Shown here piece after piece: positions 17,185-25,524 of a stretch of 39,589 bases of DNA. The position numbers and the translations under genes are program-made. Where the stretch lies: NCBI GenBank assembly GCA_029259185.1, contig JAPDJF010000054.1, positions 1 to 39,589 on the forward strand, in the 5' to 3' direction. The DNA is from Hadesarchaea archaeon (lineage in GTDB: Archaea; Hadarchaeota; Hadarchaeia; Hadarchaeales; WYZ-LMO6). Each line of letters opens with the position of its first letter. Positions within the stretch are counted from its first letter, which is position 1. Under the pieces are notes generated by a model, which did no database searches, had not been told where the DNA came from, and saw nothing but the letters and a program-made list of their open reading frames with translations.

Positions 17185-17928
17185 ATGCTGGTCTCCAAAA
17201 CCGTGAGGGCTGAACCGCACGGCCTCACGAGAAGCGAGCTGAGGGGAACTGGAAGACCTCCAAGCGTGGGATCGCGCCCAAGAGGGACTACAAGAAGCTG
17301 AGGGAGCAGACTAGGCTATCCTCCTACTATAGGTCGCTCAGTTGGAAGGCAAAAGACGGGCGCAAATCCCCTATTCTCCTCGATAAGGACGCATTCAAGA
17401 TCGTGGAGACCGACAATAAATTTGCCCGGTTTTTCATCTCGATCCCGACCCCCAGGCAGGATTTGGTGCCCCCTGCGGATGCGGAAAAACCACGAGCGCC
17501 TGTTAGTCCAAGGGGGGAGGTTTCGGACTCCCAGATCACCAAGCGCGGGGGGAAGTTCTTCCTCCATCTGGTCGTTAAACGAGAGGTCAAGCTGACGCTT
17601 CGCTCGTCCGTCCCGCAGTGGACTTGGGGGAGCGCTTTCTCGCGGCGTCTGTGGTGCTGTCGGAGGAGGCCAACATCACCTCCCCCAAGCTCTACGGGAA
17701 GGAAGCAAGGGGAGTGAGGCGTCATTGCGCGTGGCTCCGAAAGCGGCTTGGAGAAACGAAGGGCGAAGGGTCTCGAGCTTCTTCAAATGCCTATCGTGCG
17801 GCCTAGAGTACAACGCCGATCTCAACGGAGCCGTAAACATAGGAAAGAGGTTCGCCGACCATTGGTTGGCGGACGGGGCACTAGGGTTCGTGCCCTTGAG
17901 GGAGGATCCCAGCTACCTCCCAAGGTAA
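17185..17928 (+). pseudogene. tnpB: Decayed IS200/IS605-family TnpB
   Basis: TnpB pieces appear in order but in different frames. They are a start MLVSKTVRAE; DYKKLREQTRLSSYYRSLSWKAKDG; DSQITKRGGKFFLHLVVKREV; the RuvC-I-like VDLGERFLAASVV with SPKLYGKEARGVRRHCAWLRKRLG; and the zinc-ribbon end FKCLSCGLEYNADLNGAVNIG. Roughly 80 residues between the KRLG helix and the zinc ribbon are missing, and at least two frame changes are needed, so it is dead. It directly abuts the casposon's left target duplication. Several overlapping ORFs in the track on both strands are shadows of this remnant. Confidence 0.85.
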
Positions 17929-17955
17929 GTCACGAATACTTACCAGAACTGGATA

Positions 17956-17968
17956 GTTAAGGTTTATA
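17956..17968 (+). repeat. Casposon target-site duplication, left copy
   Basis: GTTAAGGTTTATA is repeated at 27527-27539 just outside the right inverted repeat. A 14th base (T) also matches but could belong to the element's T-run. Confidence 0.92.
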
Positions 17969-18173
17969 TTTTTTACATTATTTGCATTTTCGACCCCAAC
18001 TTTATGCCATCTGAAGGTAGATAACATACGTTTTAGCCAATCAGAGCACTTATTGAGCGGCGAACAACGAAATACGGATTAAACAGTCCTTTTTCAATTT
18101 TTACGTTACCTATTCTTCCTCCTTTCGGCTTCGACCAAAACCCCGAAAATCGAATTAGGGTCAGGATTTGGGT
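17969..18173 (+). repeat. Casposon terminal inverted repeat, left
   Basis: TTTTTTACATTATTTGCATT and the following bases equal the reverse complement of 27322-27526 over 205 bases with no mismatch that I can find. The match stops at T18174 versus G27321. The repeat contains no ORF of note. Confidence 0.95.
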
Positions 18174-18202
18174 TCAGAGTAGCTTATTGGGGTTATGAAG
18201 TT

Positions 18203-18553
18203 ATGAAGCAACATTTATTAAAGTCAAAAATCACATGCAATGGGGTGTCAGGAATTCAAGTCCCAATCCCTCCCGAATACGCCTGGTTGATTCCAATCGT
18301 CGTGCCTTTTATAATCGGTCTGCTCGTGGGGACAATAATCAAAAAAGTCATAAAGTTGGCTTTGGCTGTAGTAGCTTTAATAATCGTTTTAGTCGCCACC
18401 GGATCCATGACCATGACTTTTGAAGACCTGTGGGGTAAAGCGATGGAATTCCTGCCTAAGTTGTACGAATCGGGTGAGGGATACTTAGACGTTTTGCCGT
18501 ACACATCCGCAACGTTTTTGATCGGCCTTGCGCTGGCGCTTTGGAAAGCTTAA
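18203..18553 (+). CDS. Small membrane protein of the casposon
   Basis: 116 residues, unrecognised. Hydrophobic segments lie at about residues 26-48 (AWLIPIVVPFIIGLLVGTII), 50-68 (KLALAVVALIIVLVATGS) and near the C-terminus (SATFLIGLALAL). The central part (FEDLWGKAMEFLPKLYESGEGY) is probably amphipathic. The gene lies just inside the left repeat, behind ATG 18203; a GTG at residue 15 is an alternative start. It may be part of a small rightward operon with the next two genes. Confidence 0.6.
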   Translation: MKQHLLKSKITCNGVSGIQVPIPPEYAWLIPIVVPFIIGLLVGTIIKKVIKLALAVVALIIVLVATGSMTMTFEDLWGKAMEFLPKLYESGEGYLDVLPYTSATFLIGLALALWKA

Positions 18554-18577
18554 AAATAAGAAATGTGAGGAATAAAT

Positions 18578-18838
18578 TTGCCTATTGATATGAAAGATGT
18601 TGAAAAAACTGTGATGAGTTGGATAAGATCTAGGTATAAAAATGTTAGAGCTATACGGATTACCAAGATATGGAGAGAGCAGGACTTTTGGAGCGTCGAT
18701 GTAGAATTCGAGATTCCGACCGAAACCACATTTGGCTTTGACCCGCTTTTGCCTGCAAGTCTCAGGTCGCGGGGGATAAAACGTATGCGTAGGTTTCAAG
18801 TGGATAGATCAAGCGGGGAGGTTATAGGGGTTAAATAG
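18578..18838 (+). CDS. Casposon hypothetical protein, 86 residues
   Basis: It starts at TTG 18578 after GTGAGG with suitable spacing; an ATG at codon 5 is possible. Residues 1-20 form a helix (MKDVEKTVMSWIRSRYKN). Strands such as VRAIRITKIWREQDFWSVDVEFEI and RMRRFQVDRSSGEVIGV follow, giving a helix-then-sheet pattern like PepSY or GvpO-type small domains. No family can be assigned. Confidence 0.6.
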   Translation: MPIDMKDVEKTVMSWIRSRYKNVRAIRITKIWREQDFWSVDVEFEIPTETTFGFDPLLPASLRSRGIKRMRRFQVDRSSGEVIGVK

Positions 18839-18922
18839 AAATTGTCGGAAATTCAGATTCAATCCTCTCGAAACTATTGCCATAAAAATAATAAGGTTAA
18901 GATTAACATAAATGGTGATTTC

Positions 18923-19516
18923 ATGAAAATAATCGGAGTTTTTAAAGAATTGGATGAAAATGAAAAATTAATTTTCGAAAGTAAAGTAGTAACTCCAACG
19001 ATCTTCGTCAAGGAAGCCGAAGTTAAAAAATTAATCGGAAGAGAAAGACGGGAAATCCCTATTTCTTTCTCTGCTACCAATCTTTACTTAACAAACAAAC
19101 GGCTTTCTTTTCTTATTTTGTACCAGCTTGAAGCGAGGACAATTTCAGAGAGTGGGGCTCCAAAATTAAGTGGAGTTGCTGGCACATGGTTTGAAATTCC
19201 AGTAAGCGCAATATCTTCAGCTGACATAAGACCCGTATTTCTAAAATCATTTGAAAAAGAAGTTGACATGAAAAGGCTTGTCGAGTGGGGGGTAATAAAA
19301 AAAGAAATGGCGGAGAGAGCATCAGCCGTCGAACTGATTTATAGCGAAGAGGATGCTGTTGGTAGAATTAAAGATTATATGCAATCTTTGTTAAAAATGG
19401 GTTTCTGGGGTAAAATTTTTAAAAAAATTGAAAGAGTATCAGATAAATTAATGATAGTAGGCGAAGAAGCAACAACAATAGTTCCCTCAATAAAAGGCTT
19501 GATAAAGAAACAGTAA
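18923..19516 (+). CDS. Casposon hypothetical protein with PH-like domain pattern
   Basis: The track starts at TTG 18842. The ATG at 18923, preceded by GGTGA four bases away, gives MKIIGVFKELDENEKLIFESKV and 197 residues. Strand-rich stretches (TNLYLTNKRLSFLILY, then WFEIPVSAISSADIRPV) resemble bacterial PH-like domains, which carry the L-T-N-x-R-L-I motif. The C-terminal part is helical. Its function is unknown. It lies in the A/T-rich casposon left arm. Confidence 0.6.
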   Translation: MKIIGVFKELDENEKLIFESKVVTPTIFVKEAEVKKLIGRERREIPISFSATNLYLTNKRLSFLILYQLEARTISESGAPKLSGVAGTWFEIPVSAISSADIRPVFLKSFEKEVDMKRLVEWGVIKKEMAERASAVELIYSEEDAVGRIKDYMQSLLKMGFWGKIFKKIERVSDKLMIVGEEATTIVPSIKGLIKKQ

Positions 19517-19656
19517 TCTCTAAAAAATCTTAATGAGCTTTTGTTCCCAAGCACTTAAAAACGGTTCGAAATATGTTGAGGTGGTAGTTTTTCTGGCAAT
19601 TTTAATCTAGAGATTTGCTGGCCTATATCAGTAGGGGGGCGTTGGAGAAGTTAGAT

Positions 19657-20079
19657 TCATAGAACTTCATCTTCAAAAGGAATCCCAAACTCTTGTTTTA
19701 GGAAATTCTTCAGATAATATTTCAGACCTCCATCCTTTTTCAGCAGTTCAATAAGCTTGTCTTCCTCCTCGTGTTTTGAGGTCTCAACCTTCTGCTTCTC
19801 CAACTCCTCTTGTAGGATCTTTCGAATGAGGGGTTCGATGTCTGACCTCGCTTTATCCCTTGGTCGGGCTTTGTATCTCCCTTCGTCATGATCGCTTATC
19901 CGATGCTTTTCGACTTCCCACGCTGCTTGACAACACCTAAAGTAATGTTTTCCCCTCGTTTGGTGCAATTTGCCACATAAGGGACACTTAACTATCTTTT
20001 TCATGTCTTTTTCACCATTTTTGGCACGGATAAACTGGTCTTTTCCATACCCTTTGGGTAAAAAATACCTCTTTTTCAT
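19657..20079 (-). CDS. Casposon zinc-ribbon protein
   Basis: 140 residues from the track start; an ATG at 20004, behind GGTGA, gives 115 residues and may be the true one. A zinc ribbon VKCPLCGKLHQTRGKHYFRCC precedes a long charged helix (QEELEKQKVETSKHEEEDK) and a C-terminal YYLKNFLKQEFGIPF. The order is a small DNA- or RNA-binding protein. It lies downstream of polB on the same strand, 116 bases away. Zinc-ribbon and HTH proteins are common in casposons. Confidence 0.7.
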   Translation of the reverse strand: MKKRYFLPKGYGKDQFIRAKNGEKDMKKIVKCPLCGKLHQTRGKHYFRCCQAAWEVEKHRISDHDEGRYKARPRDKARSDIEPLIRKILQEELEKQKVETSKHEEEDKLIELLKKDGGLKYYLKNFLKQEFGIPFEDEVL

Positions 20080-20195
20080 GTCTTTTTGATGGTTTTTGCA
20101 GCGATATGCCTACATTATCCTCAATATGTCGTGATTTTCTTACATTTGACGCAATTTTCCGAGATTTGACAAGATTTGATGTCATTAGTACACCT

Positions 20196-22148
20196 CTAAA
20201 ATTCTGTGGCATAAGCGCATTCATGGCACTCCGGAGCAACGCAAAGCTCCTTCCGCTTCAAAGCTTCGCTTGCTGTCAAACCGCAAGGCTTGATCTCATT
20301 TTCCCAGTTTATCCAAAGCCTTCTCGGCCTGGTCTCCATAACTCTGGCCCTTTTCTTTTGCCTGATCGCTTCTCTGACTTTGGTCATGTGCTTAGCTATG
20401 TATTCGTTTGACTTGTCCCTGTAAAGCCTGAGCAGTTCTATGACGTTTCCCCAGAAACCGTGCAAGGCGTATTTCGGGAAGAACTTCCACGTGTCTTTGG
20501 GATGAGTCTTCAAATGCTCTTCAATTCGGTCAAGATTTTTTCTTGACCACGCCCTTAGATCCCCTCCAAATTCTCCCATCACTTCCTTTTGAATCTCCTC
20601 CGAAAACATGACGTAGAGCTTGGGTCTAATCAAGAGGAGCAAGCCACGATGCTCGCGCTTCAGTTCGCCAAGACCCGAACCAGTCGGTATGTCGTTTCTC
20701 CTCGTCTTGAACGAATCTGTAGCACAGTCTACCGCTTCGTATCGGTGCAAATCTTCATGAAGCTTGGCCCTGCACATCGAGGTTATCCAAGATCCAACAT
20801 GGGGGAGGTAGATGCCACCGGCGCGGTAAAGGATCCTGTTTCTAACACACCGCTTTAGTCTCTCATCCCAGATAAGCTCAGGCTCCTCTTCGTAATCCGT
20901 TTGCCTGATCGCTTGGTATGTTTTGCCGTAGAGGGAGTTCAACAAGAGTTTATACATTTGATAGCGTGGATCATCTTCAGGTGTTTCTTGCTTTAGACGG
21001 TAAAATTCTTCCACGTAGTCTTTGAACGGATTTTCTGCACGGTTGGAAGGAACCCAGACATACCCTTTGACCTTTGCTAAGTCTATTTCGTCATGCTTCA
21101 GGGCTTCCCTTAGTTCATAAGAGACAACTGGCGCACGCCTTACGTGTTCATCGTTGGCAAACTCGAAGTTATTGGCGTTCTTCAGGATTATCGGATACTT
21201 GCACTTATTCACATAACCATCAACCAAATAGAACCCTTCAAACTCATCAACGAAATCATTAACCTTCAGCCATTTGCCCTCGGTCAAAGGTGGCAAATTC
21301 GCCATTGCCCAAGGGTAAAAGGAGTTATAATCGTAATAGTTCACGTCTGGGATTACCGCTATTCCATCAACAAAGGTGCTCGCCCTCCCGCCATGTATCG
21401 ATTGTTCGGCAAGCCGCCTAACCCAAGAGGGAACTTGCGGGATCTTGGTTTTTAGAAAGTGCTTCTTGAAAACTTTGGAAGCGAACTGAGAAGCCGAGAC
21501 CGATATTGCTGTATCATAACGCTTGTGCATGTCCAAGATGTATTGGGCTAAATCATATGTGGCTAAAATTTCGACTCTGCAATAACGGTAGAGGTCTTGC
21601 CATTCACTTCGTGTTTTAGGTTTCTTACCTTCTCTGACGAATTCGGGCCTTATCCCCTTTTGATGATTCAGGTTTAACTTTCTGGATATTTCGTAAAGTG
21701 AACCTCGAACAAAAGAGCCCGTATCGATAACTTTGATGTAAGCTCCATTTCTCAATCCTATTCTAGCGAACCAGACCTTTTGAGAATAGATTTTTTCAAA
21801 CGTGCCAAGTGGGTGTTCAAGTTTTGGTGGGTTCAAATATCGAAATAATTCATCTTCCTTTTCGCACAGAACAGCCGTTAGGTCAAACTGCAGGTTGTGG
21901 GCAAATAATAAATTTGTTCGGTGGTTGGCGCATCTCTGGCTCAGATATCTCATGAATTCGTCTAAAACAGTTCTTTGAGTTACCCTGATGTAAGCCGGTC
22001 TGATCCCATCGTGAAACGTTAAGAGATAAGGAATGCCGTCCTCAGTTTCCGTGTCAAATACCATGAGGTTGACGTTTCTCGGAAAAGAATTTCTTAGCGG
22101 TTTTACTCCACCAGCAAGATACCTGGGCAATTCAACCGATTTATCCAT
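20196..22148 (-). CDS. polB: Protein-primed-type family B DNA polymerase
   Basis: About 650 residues from ATG 22148; the track's GTG is three codons further up, and GGTGG lies before the ATG. The exonuclease domain has VFDTETEDG (Exo I) and FAHNLQFDL (Exo II). The Exo III position reads YCRVE, with Glu where Asp is usual. Polymerase motif A is YYDYNSFYPWAM, motif B is LLLNSLYGKTYQ, and motif C is CATDSF, where the first Asp of the usual DTDS is Ala but the metal-binding second Asp remains. The KxY motif is PKLYVM. Length and motifs fit polymerases that start from a terminal protein, as in other casposons. The start overlaps the HTH gene stop by eight bases (ATGGATAA). Confidence 0.93.
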   Translation of the reverse strand: MDKSVELPRYLAGGVKPLRNSFPRNVNLMVFDTETEDGIPYLLTFHDGIRPAYIRVTQRTVLDEFMRYLSQRCANHRTNLLFAHNLQFDLTAVLCEKEDELFRYLNPPKLEHPLGTFEKIYSQKVWFARIGLRNGAYIKVIDTGSFVRGSLYEISRKLNLNHQKGIRPEFVREGKKPKTRSEWQDLYRYCRVEILATYDLAQYILDMHKRYDTAISVSASQFASKVFKKHFLKTKIPQVPSWVRRLAEQSIHGGRASTFVDGIAVIPDVNYYDYNSFYPWAMANLPPLTEGKWLKVNDFVDEFEGFYLVDGYVNKCKYPIILKNANNFEFANDEHVRRAPVVSYELREALKHDEIDLAKVKGYVWVPSNRAENPFKDYVEEFYRLKQETPEDDPRYQMYKLLLNSLYGKTYQAIRQTDYEEEPELIWDERLKRCVRNRILYRAGGIYLPHVGSWITSMCRAKLHEDLHRYEAVDCATDSFKTRRNDIPTGSGLGELKREHRGLLLLIRPKLYVMFSEEIQKEVMGEFGGDLRAWSRKNLDRIEEHLKTHPKDTWKFFPKYALHGFWGNVIELLRLYRDKSNEYIAKHMTKVREAIRQKKRARVMETRPRRLWINWENEIKPCGLTASEALKRKELCVAPECHECAYATEF

Positions 22149-22929
22149 GTCTACCACCTTTCGCCTTGATGACCTTTGGCTTGCGTTCAGGCGAGAGGAA
22201 AGTCAGGGCGATTATCCGCTCGATTACGAAAGGTGCTCTCCGGTATTGCTCAGCCAAAATATCGGGCATGTTCTCCTTCGCCCAAGCGTAGATCTCATCG
22301 AAGTCAACGGGCTTGTCTGAATACCTGATTTGAGTTGTGTTGATGAAATAGACATCCGATTGTTCAACGATGAAGTAAGCTCCAACGGTTGTGAACTTTC
22401 CTCTCGGGTTTCTCTTTCTATCGGAACAAACAAGTGTTCTGGGATTGATGAACTTAAAACGTGGATATGCGATGTTTCCGAAGCGATAGATTCTGTTAAG
22501 CTTATCGATGTATTTTTGTGTTGGAATCCATTCTCTTTCCGGCTTTGGGAATCTCGGCCTCTCAACAGACGGCTTCCTCCCTCTCTTCCTCAGCCCCTTC
22601 AAGCCGTACTCCCTGATTTTCCGCTTGATGGTGGACTCAGAAACTCGGTAATAGCGGGCTATGGCTTCGGTCTTTTTGTCCTGCTTAAGAAATCGCTTAA
22701 GTTCCTGTTTCGTGATCCGCTTCGGCTTTCTGACCCTGATTTTCGGCTTGGGTTTCCCCCTGAGTTTAGCTTTGAGCCTCCGAACCTCTGATTTAAGTGT
22801 CCGAATCTCGGCCTCAAGCTCGGCAACGCTTTTATGCTTTACTCGCAATTTTTTCTTATGGGGATTGCCGACTAGGGAAGGTTGTCTTCGCTTCCTAGCC
22901 ATTGGGGGAGATGGGATGGCTTTCTTCAT
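22141..22929 (-). CDS. Casposon HTH protein with basic coiled-coil N-terminus
   Basis: 262 residues. A very basic start is followed by a coiled coil (VAELEAEIRTLKSEVRRLKAKL, about 38-58). A resolvase-like helix-turn-helix comes next (KTEAIARYYRVSESTIKRKIREYGLKGL), and then a C-terminal alpha/beta domain (YRFGNIAYPRFKFI, then VGAYFIVEQSDVYFINTTQIRY). It starts with the ATGA overlap of the RHH gene and ends inside the polB start, so the three are translationally coupled. It may bind the TIRs, act as an initiator or be the protein primer; this is open. Confidence 0.75.
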   Translation of the reverse strand: MKKAIPSPPMARKRRQPSLVGNPHKKKLRVKHKSVAELEAEIRTLKSEVRRLKAKLRGKPKPKIRVRKPKRITKQELKRFLKQDKKTEAIARYYRVSESTIKRKIREYGLKGLRKRGRKPSVERPRFPKPEREWIPTQKYIDKLNRIYRFGNIAYPRFKFINPRTLVCSDRKRNPRGKFTTVGAYFIVEQSDVYFINTTQIRYSDKPVDFDEIYAWAKENMPDILAEQYRRAPFVIERIIALTFLSPERKPKVIKAKGGRHG

Positions 22930-23123
22930 CGGATATCCCCTTTTTTGACTTGTTCTCTGATCAAGGAGAGATCCGAGAGAAATGCATACAGCGCAGTTCT
23001 GACTACTTCAGCCTGAGAACATTGCAATCTTTGAGACGCTTCTTCTACTGCACGTTTTAATCCACTTGGAACTACTAGGTCAAGCACAGGTTTTGGAGAC
23101 TTCCACGATTTTTTTGTATTCAT
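22926..23123 (-). CDS. Ribbon-helix-helix repressor-like protein of the casposon
   Basis: The track ORF begins at 23210, but ATG 23123 (MNTKKSWKSPKP) is the likelier start because the upstream part is promoter. The remaining 65 residues are an RHH domain: PVLDLVVPSGLKRAVEEASQRLQCSQAEVVRTALYAFLSDL. As first gene of the leftward operon, next to the divergent promoter, it is probably an autoregulator of that promoter. Its stop overlaps the next start as ATGA. Confidence 0.75.
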   Translation of the reverse strand: MNTKKSWKSPKPVLDLVVPSGLKRAVEEASQRLQCSQAEVVRTALYAFLSDLSLIREQVKKGDIR

Positions 23124-23220
23124 GATCATCAAAAACAAGTTCACGTAAGTCTTATATAGACCTTTAAGGTAATTACTCGATGGGTATGATATATACCCGA
23201 CGCAAAACATTGGTGATATA
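23124..23220. promoter_or_regulatory. Divergent promoter region of the casposon
   Basis: The two operons start at 23123 (minus) and 23221 (plus). On the minus strand a TATATAAG box is centred near 23155; on the plus strand GATATATA lies near 23189, inside the imperfect inverted repeat GGGTAT-gatat-ATACCC (23182-23198). GGTGAT at 23212-23217 is the ribosome site for the GTG start at 23221. The inverted repeat overlapping the plus TATA box is a likely operator for the RHH protein. Confidence 0.6.
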
Positions 23221-24138
23221 GTGCCTAAGAAAATCGAGAACCCACTGCGGGAAGGCCTGCCCTCTAAGATTTATTTGTTATCCTACTGTGAACCTCTTAC
23301 CGCCTATGAGATAGCTAAAAGAATTTATGGAGTAAAGCCCCCCCATATTCCGCCTACTTCTAAAGTTTCGACTTGGGTAAAGAAAATGAAGGAAAATGGG
23401 ACCCTTTCCGAGAATGAGGAAAAGAAAACTTATGCCCGAGTTGACCCTCTAATAGTTGAAATTGAAAGCACCCTGAAAGAACACGATGTTGAGCTATCCG
23501 ATTTTGAAAAACATATGATCTCTCGTCTCTTGGATTCCCAAGAATTCAGATGGCTTGTTAAGAAATTGATGCCCCCAATGAGTTATGATATCGACTCGGC
23601 TTGGATTATCATGAACCATCTTGCACTTGTGGCTTCTGTGCGGGTTCTTAGAGAAAAGATGCCAGAAGTTCCACAGCTGGAAACACCAAGGGGCTTTATC
23701 CAAAAACATGCAGGAAAATTAGAGGAAACCAGAGAATTTAGGAGTCTGGAAAAGATTGGGCGCTTTCCATCAAAAGAGTCAGAGTTTGATGAAAGACTGA
23801 AAATTCTCAGAAGGTTTTGGGAAACGAAGGAATTCAGGGAACTTACATCTGAAATAACCGAATTGCTTAAAGAAGCGGAAGTTTTTGGGGATCTCTCGGA
23901 CGAAGAAGTTTTAGAATTTTTCAAACTTGACCTGTTGCTAAGATCGATTCCAATTTCAACTTTGGAGAAACTCACCAATTTGGGTTTTTTAAACAGATTG
24001 ATATCAATACCCGCGCTAGCAGGGTTTGACTTCTTCCCCTTTCATCGGTTGGAGAGAGTATTAGAAAGAGAAGTAAATCGAATGAAGACACGTGAAAGGA
24101 AGAAGCTTTTGAAAAATTCCGGAGTGGAAAAAATCTAG
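23221..24138 (+). CDS. Casposon winged-HTH protein, upstream of cas1
   Basis: 305 residues from GTG. Residues 15-60 form a winged helix (SKIYLLSYCEPLTAYEIAKRIYG, then VSTWVKKMKENGTL). The rest is helical and acidic (FRSLEKIGRFPSKESEFDERLKILRRFWETKEFRELTSEI). It ends EKI-stop with the bases GGAAAAAATCTAG, so six A residues lie immediately before the stop. The cas1 frame is the -1 frame and is already open here. The two could therefore yield a fused HTH-Cas1 protein by slippage, as IS elements do. Confidence 0.85.
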   Translation: MPKKIENPLREGLPSKIYLLSYCEPLTAYEIAKRIYGVKPPHIPPTSKVSTWVKKMKENGTLSENEEKKTYARVDPLIVEIESTLKEHDVELSDFEKHMISRLLDSQEFRWLVKKLMPPMSYDIDSAWIIMNHLALVASVRVLREKMPEVPQLETPRGFIQKHAGKLEETREFRSLEKIGRFPSKESEFDERLKILRRFWETKEFRELTSEITELLKEAEVFGDLSDEEVLEFFKLDLLLRSIPISTLEKLTNLGFLNRLISIPALAGFDFFPFHRLERVLEREVNRMKTRERKKLLKNSGVEKI

Positions 24139-24158
24139 AACGAGGTGAGAACACGCAG

Positions 24159-25139
24159 ATAATCCTTAACGAGTTCGGCCAGTATCTCGGAAGCGACAAG
24201 GAGAACTTCATCGTTTACAAAGACAACAATCCGATAAAACGCATCCCATTTTACAAGGTGAAACAAATCATCTTGACACCGGGCAACACGGTTTCGACTT
24301 CGGCTTTGTTCTGGTGCTCGATTTACGGGATCAACCTAATGATGACCTCAAATACAGGAAGACCTCTAAGCATGATGTTGCCTTTAACTTCGAGCGCGCA
24401 TGTCAAGACAAGGATAAAGCAGTATGAAGCCTATTACAACTCAAAAGGTGTTGAAATTGCGAAGGCGCTTCTGACCACCAAAGTCAACAACCAAATCGCA
24501 CTGCTTGAAAAATACGGGTTTGATGGCCACAAGCTTGATTATCTCGTGGAAAAGCTTCAAAGAATCGATGGAGAAAAGGTCGATGACGTAAGGCCAAGAC
24601 TGATGGGGATAGAATCGAGGTGTTCAAAAGTCTATTTCAGAAATCTCAAGACCCTGTTTCCAGATTTCTTGCAAACATCAAAGCGAATGAAATACAAAGC
24701 CGAAGACCCCCTGAACAATTTGCTAAATCTTGGCTATGAAGTCCTGAAGGGAGAAGTTTACAGGGGCGTGATGTATGCCCACCTAGATCCATACTTAGGT
24801 TATCTGCATTCAATCCAGTTTGCTAAGCCATCTCTGGTTTGCGATATTCAAGAGGTCTTCAGAGGTCTGATTGACGAGTTTCTAATCAGATACGCTCAGA
24901 AGTTAAGTGAGAACGATTTCGAAAACAAAAACGGAAGGATGTTCTTGAAGCAGAAGGAGAGCTATAAGCTGATAGAAGCTGTCAACAGGCTTTTCGACAA
25001 GCGGATCAAGCACCAGAGGATAAAGAAATACGGAGAGCACTCGAAGATAAGAACGGCAATAAGGGAGGAGCCGATAAAACTAGGTCAGTACTTGAGGGAC
25101 GAAAAGAAAAAGTATGAACCAGTTGTGATGCCAAGATAA
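24159..25139 (+). CDS. cas1: Cas1 endonuclease/integrase (casposase), unusual start
   Basis: The track ORF at GTG 24258 loses the first strands of Cas1. Reading the frame back gives IILNEFGQYLGSDKENFIVY, a normal Cas1 N-terminus. The catalytic domain has GIESRCSKVYF (Glu, about residue 150), DPYLGYLHSIQFAKPSLVCDI (His, about 216) and QEVFR (Glu, about 231), so the metal ligands are intact. There is no ATG, GTG or TTG between the in-frame stop at 24093 and the Cas1 start. GTG 24145, behind no clear ribosome site, would fit only after removing two bases. Options are a -1 frameshift from the HTH gene, an ATA start behind GAGGTGAG, or a sequence or genuine mutation. It is the enzyme that would integrate the element. 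Confidence 0.9.
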   Translation: MILNEFGQYLGSDKENFIVYKDNNPIKRIPFYKVKQIILTPGNTVSTSALFWCSIYGINLMMTSNTGRPLSMMLPLTSSAHVKTRIKQYEAYYNSKGVEIAKALLTTKVNNQIALLEKYGFDGHKLDYLVEKLQRIDGEKVDDVRPRLMGIESRCSKVYFRNLKTLFPDFLQTSKRMKYKAEDPLNNLLNLGYEVLKGEVYRGVMYAHLDPYLGYLHSIQFAKPSLVCDIQEVFRGLIDEFLIRYAQKLSENDFENKNGRMFLKQKESYKLIEAVNRLFDKRIKHQRIKKYGEHSKIRTAIREEPIKLGQYLRDEKKKYEPVVMPR

Positions 25140-25149
25140 TGGTGAAGCC

Positions 25150-25512
25150 ATGAAAAAGCCAACGGTCATCTCCACGTTTACTAAAAAAGGACAAACAGAT
25201 ATAGTAGAAATCATTAGAGGGATATTCGTTATTATTGTTCTTGCTTGGGCTGGGTGGATAATAGCTGGAGTATTTGAATTACAAGAAATCGTTGGGGCGA
25301 TCCTCGTTAGTGCTGGCATTTTAGCCGTTGCGAGCATTGTTGCATATTTAGTTTACATTGTTTTGGGATCTTTAGGCATTGCAGCTGTTGTTTTTCTTTC
25401 CCTAGCTGGGTTGCTCGCAGCAATAGTCTTTGGGGTACCAGCTCTTGTTAATATTGGTATTGGTGTTGGCATCACAGTTATCATAATTCTTTGTGTTTAC
25501 TTCACTTATTAA
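25150..25512 (+). CDS. Casposon four-helix membrane protein
   Basis: 120 residues behind GGTGA, 11 bases after cas1, so in the same operon. About 22 polar residues are followed by three or four hydrophobic segments (IIRGIFVIIVLAWAGWIIAG, then IVGAILVSAGILAVASIVAYLVYIV, then LGIAAVVFLSLAGLLAAIVFG, then IGIGVGITVIIILCVYFTY). No family is recognised. The position after cas1 is the usual place for casposon cargo. Confidence 0.7.
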   Translation: MKKPTVISTFTKKGQTDIVEIIRGIFVIIVLAWAGWIIAGVFELQEIVGAILVSAGILAVASIVAYLVYIVLGSLGIAAVVFLSLAGLLAAIVFGVPALVNIGIGVGITVIIILCVYFTY

Positions 25513-25524
25513 CTGCGGAAATGG

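Noticed and set aside
17327-17725. Minus-strand ORFs of 132 and 83 residues
   Set aside because: They are shadows of the broken TnpB coding sequence.
24258-24260. GTG start for cas1 in the ORF track
   Set aside because: The Cas1 N-terminal strands are encoded in the same frame upstream, so this start would remove part of the conserved domain.
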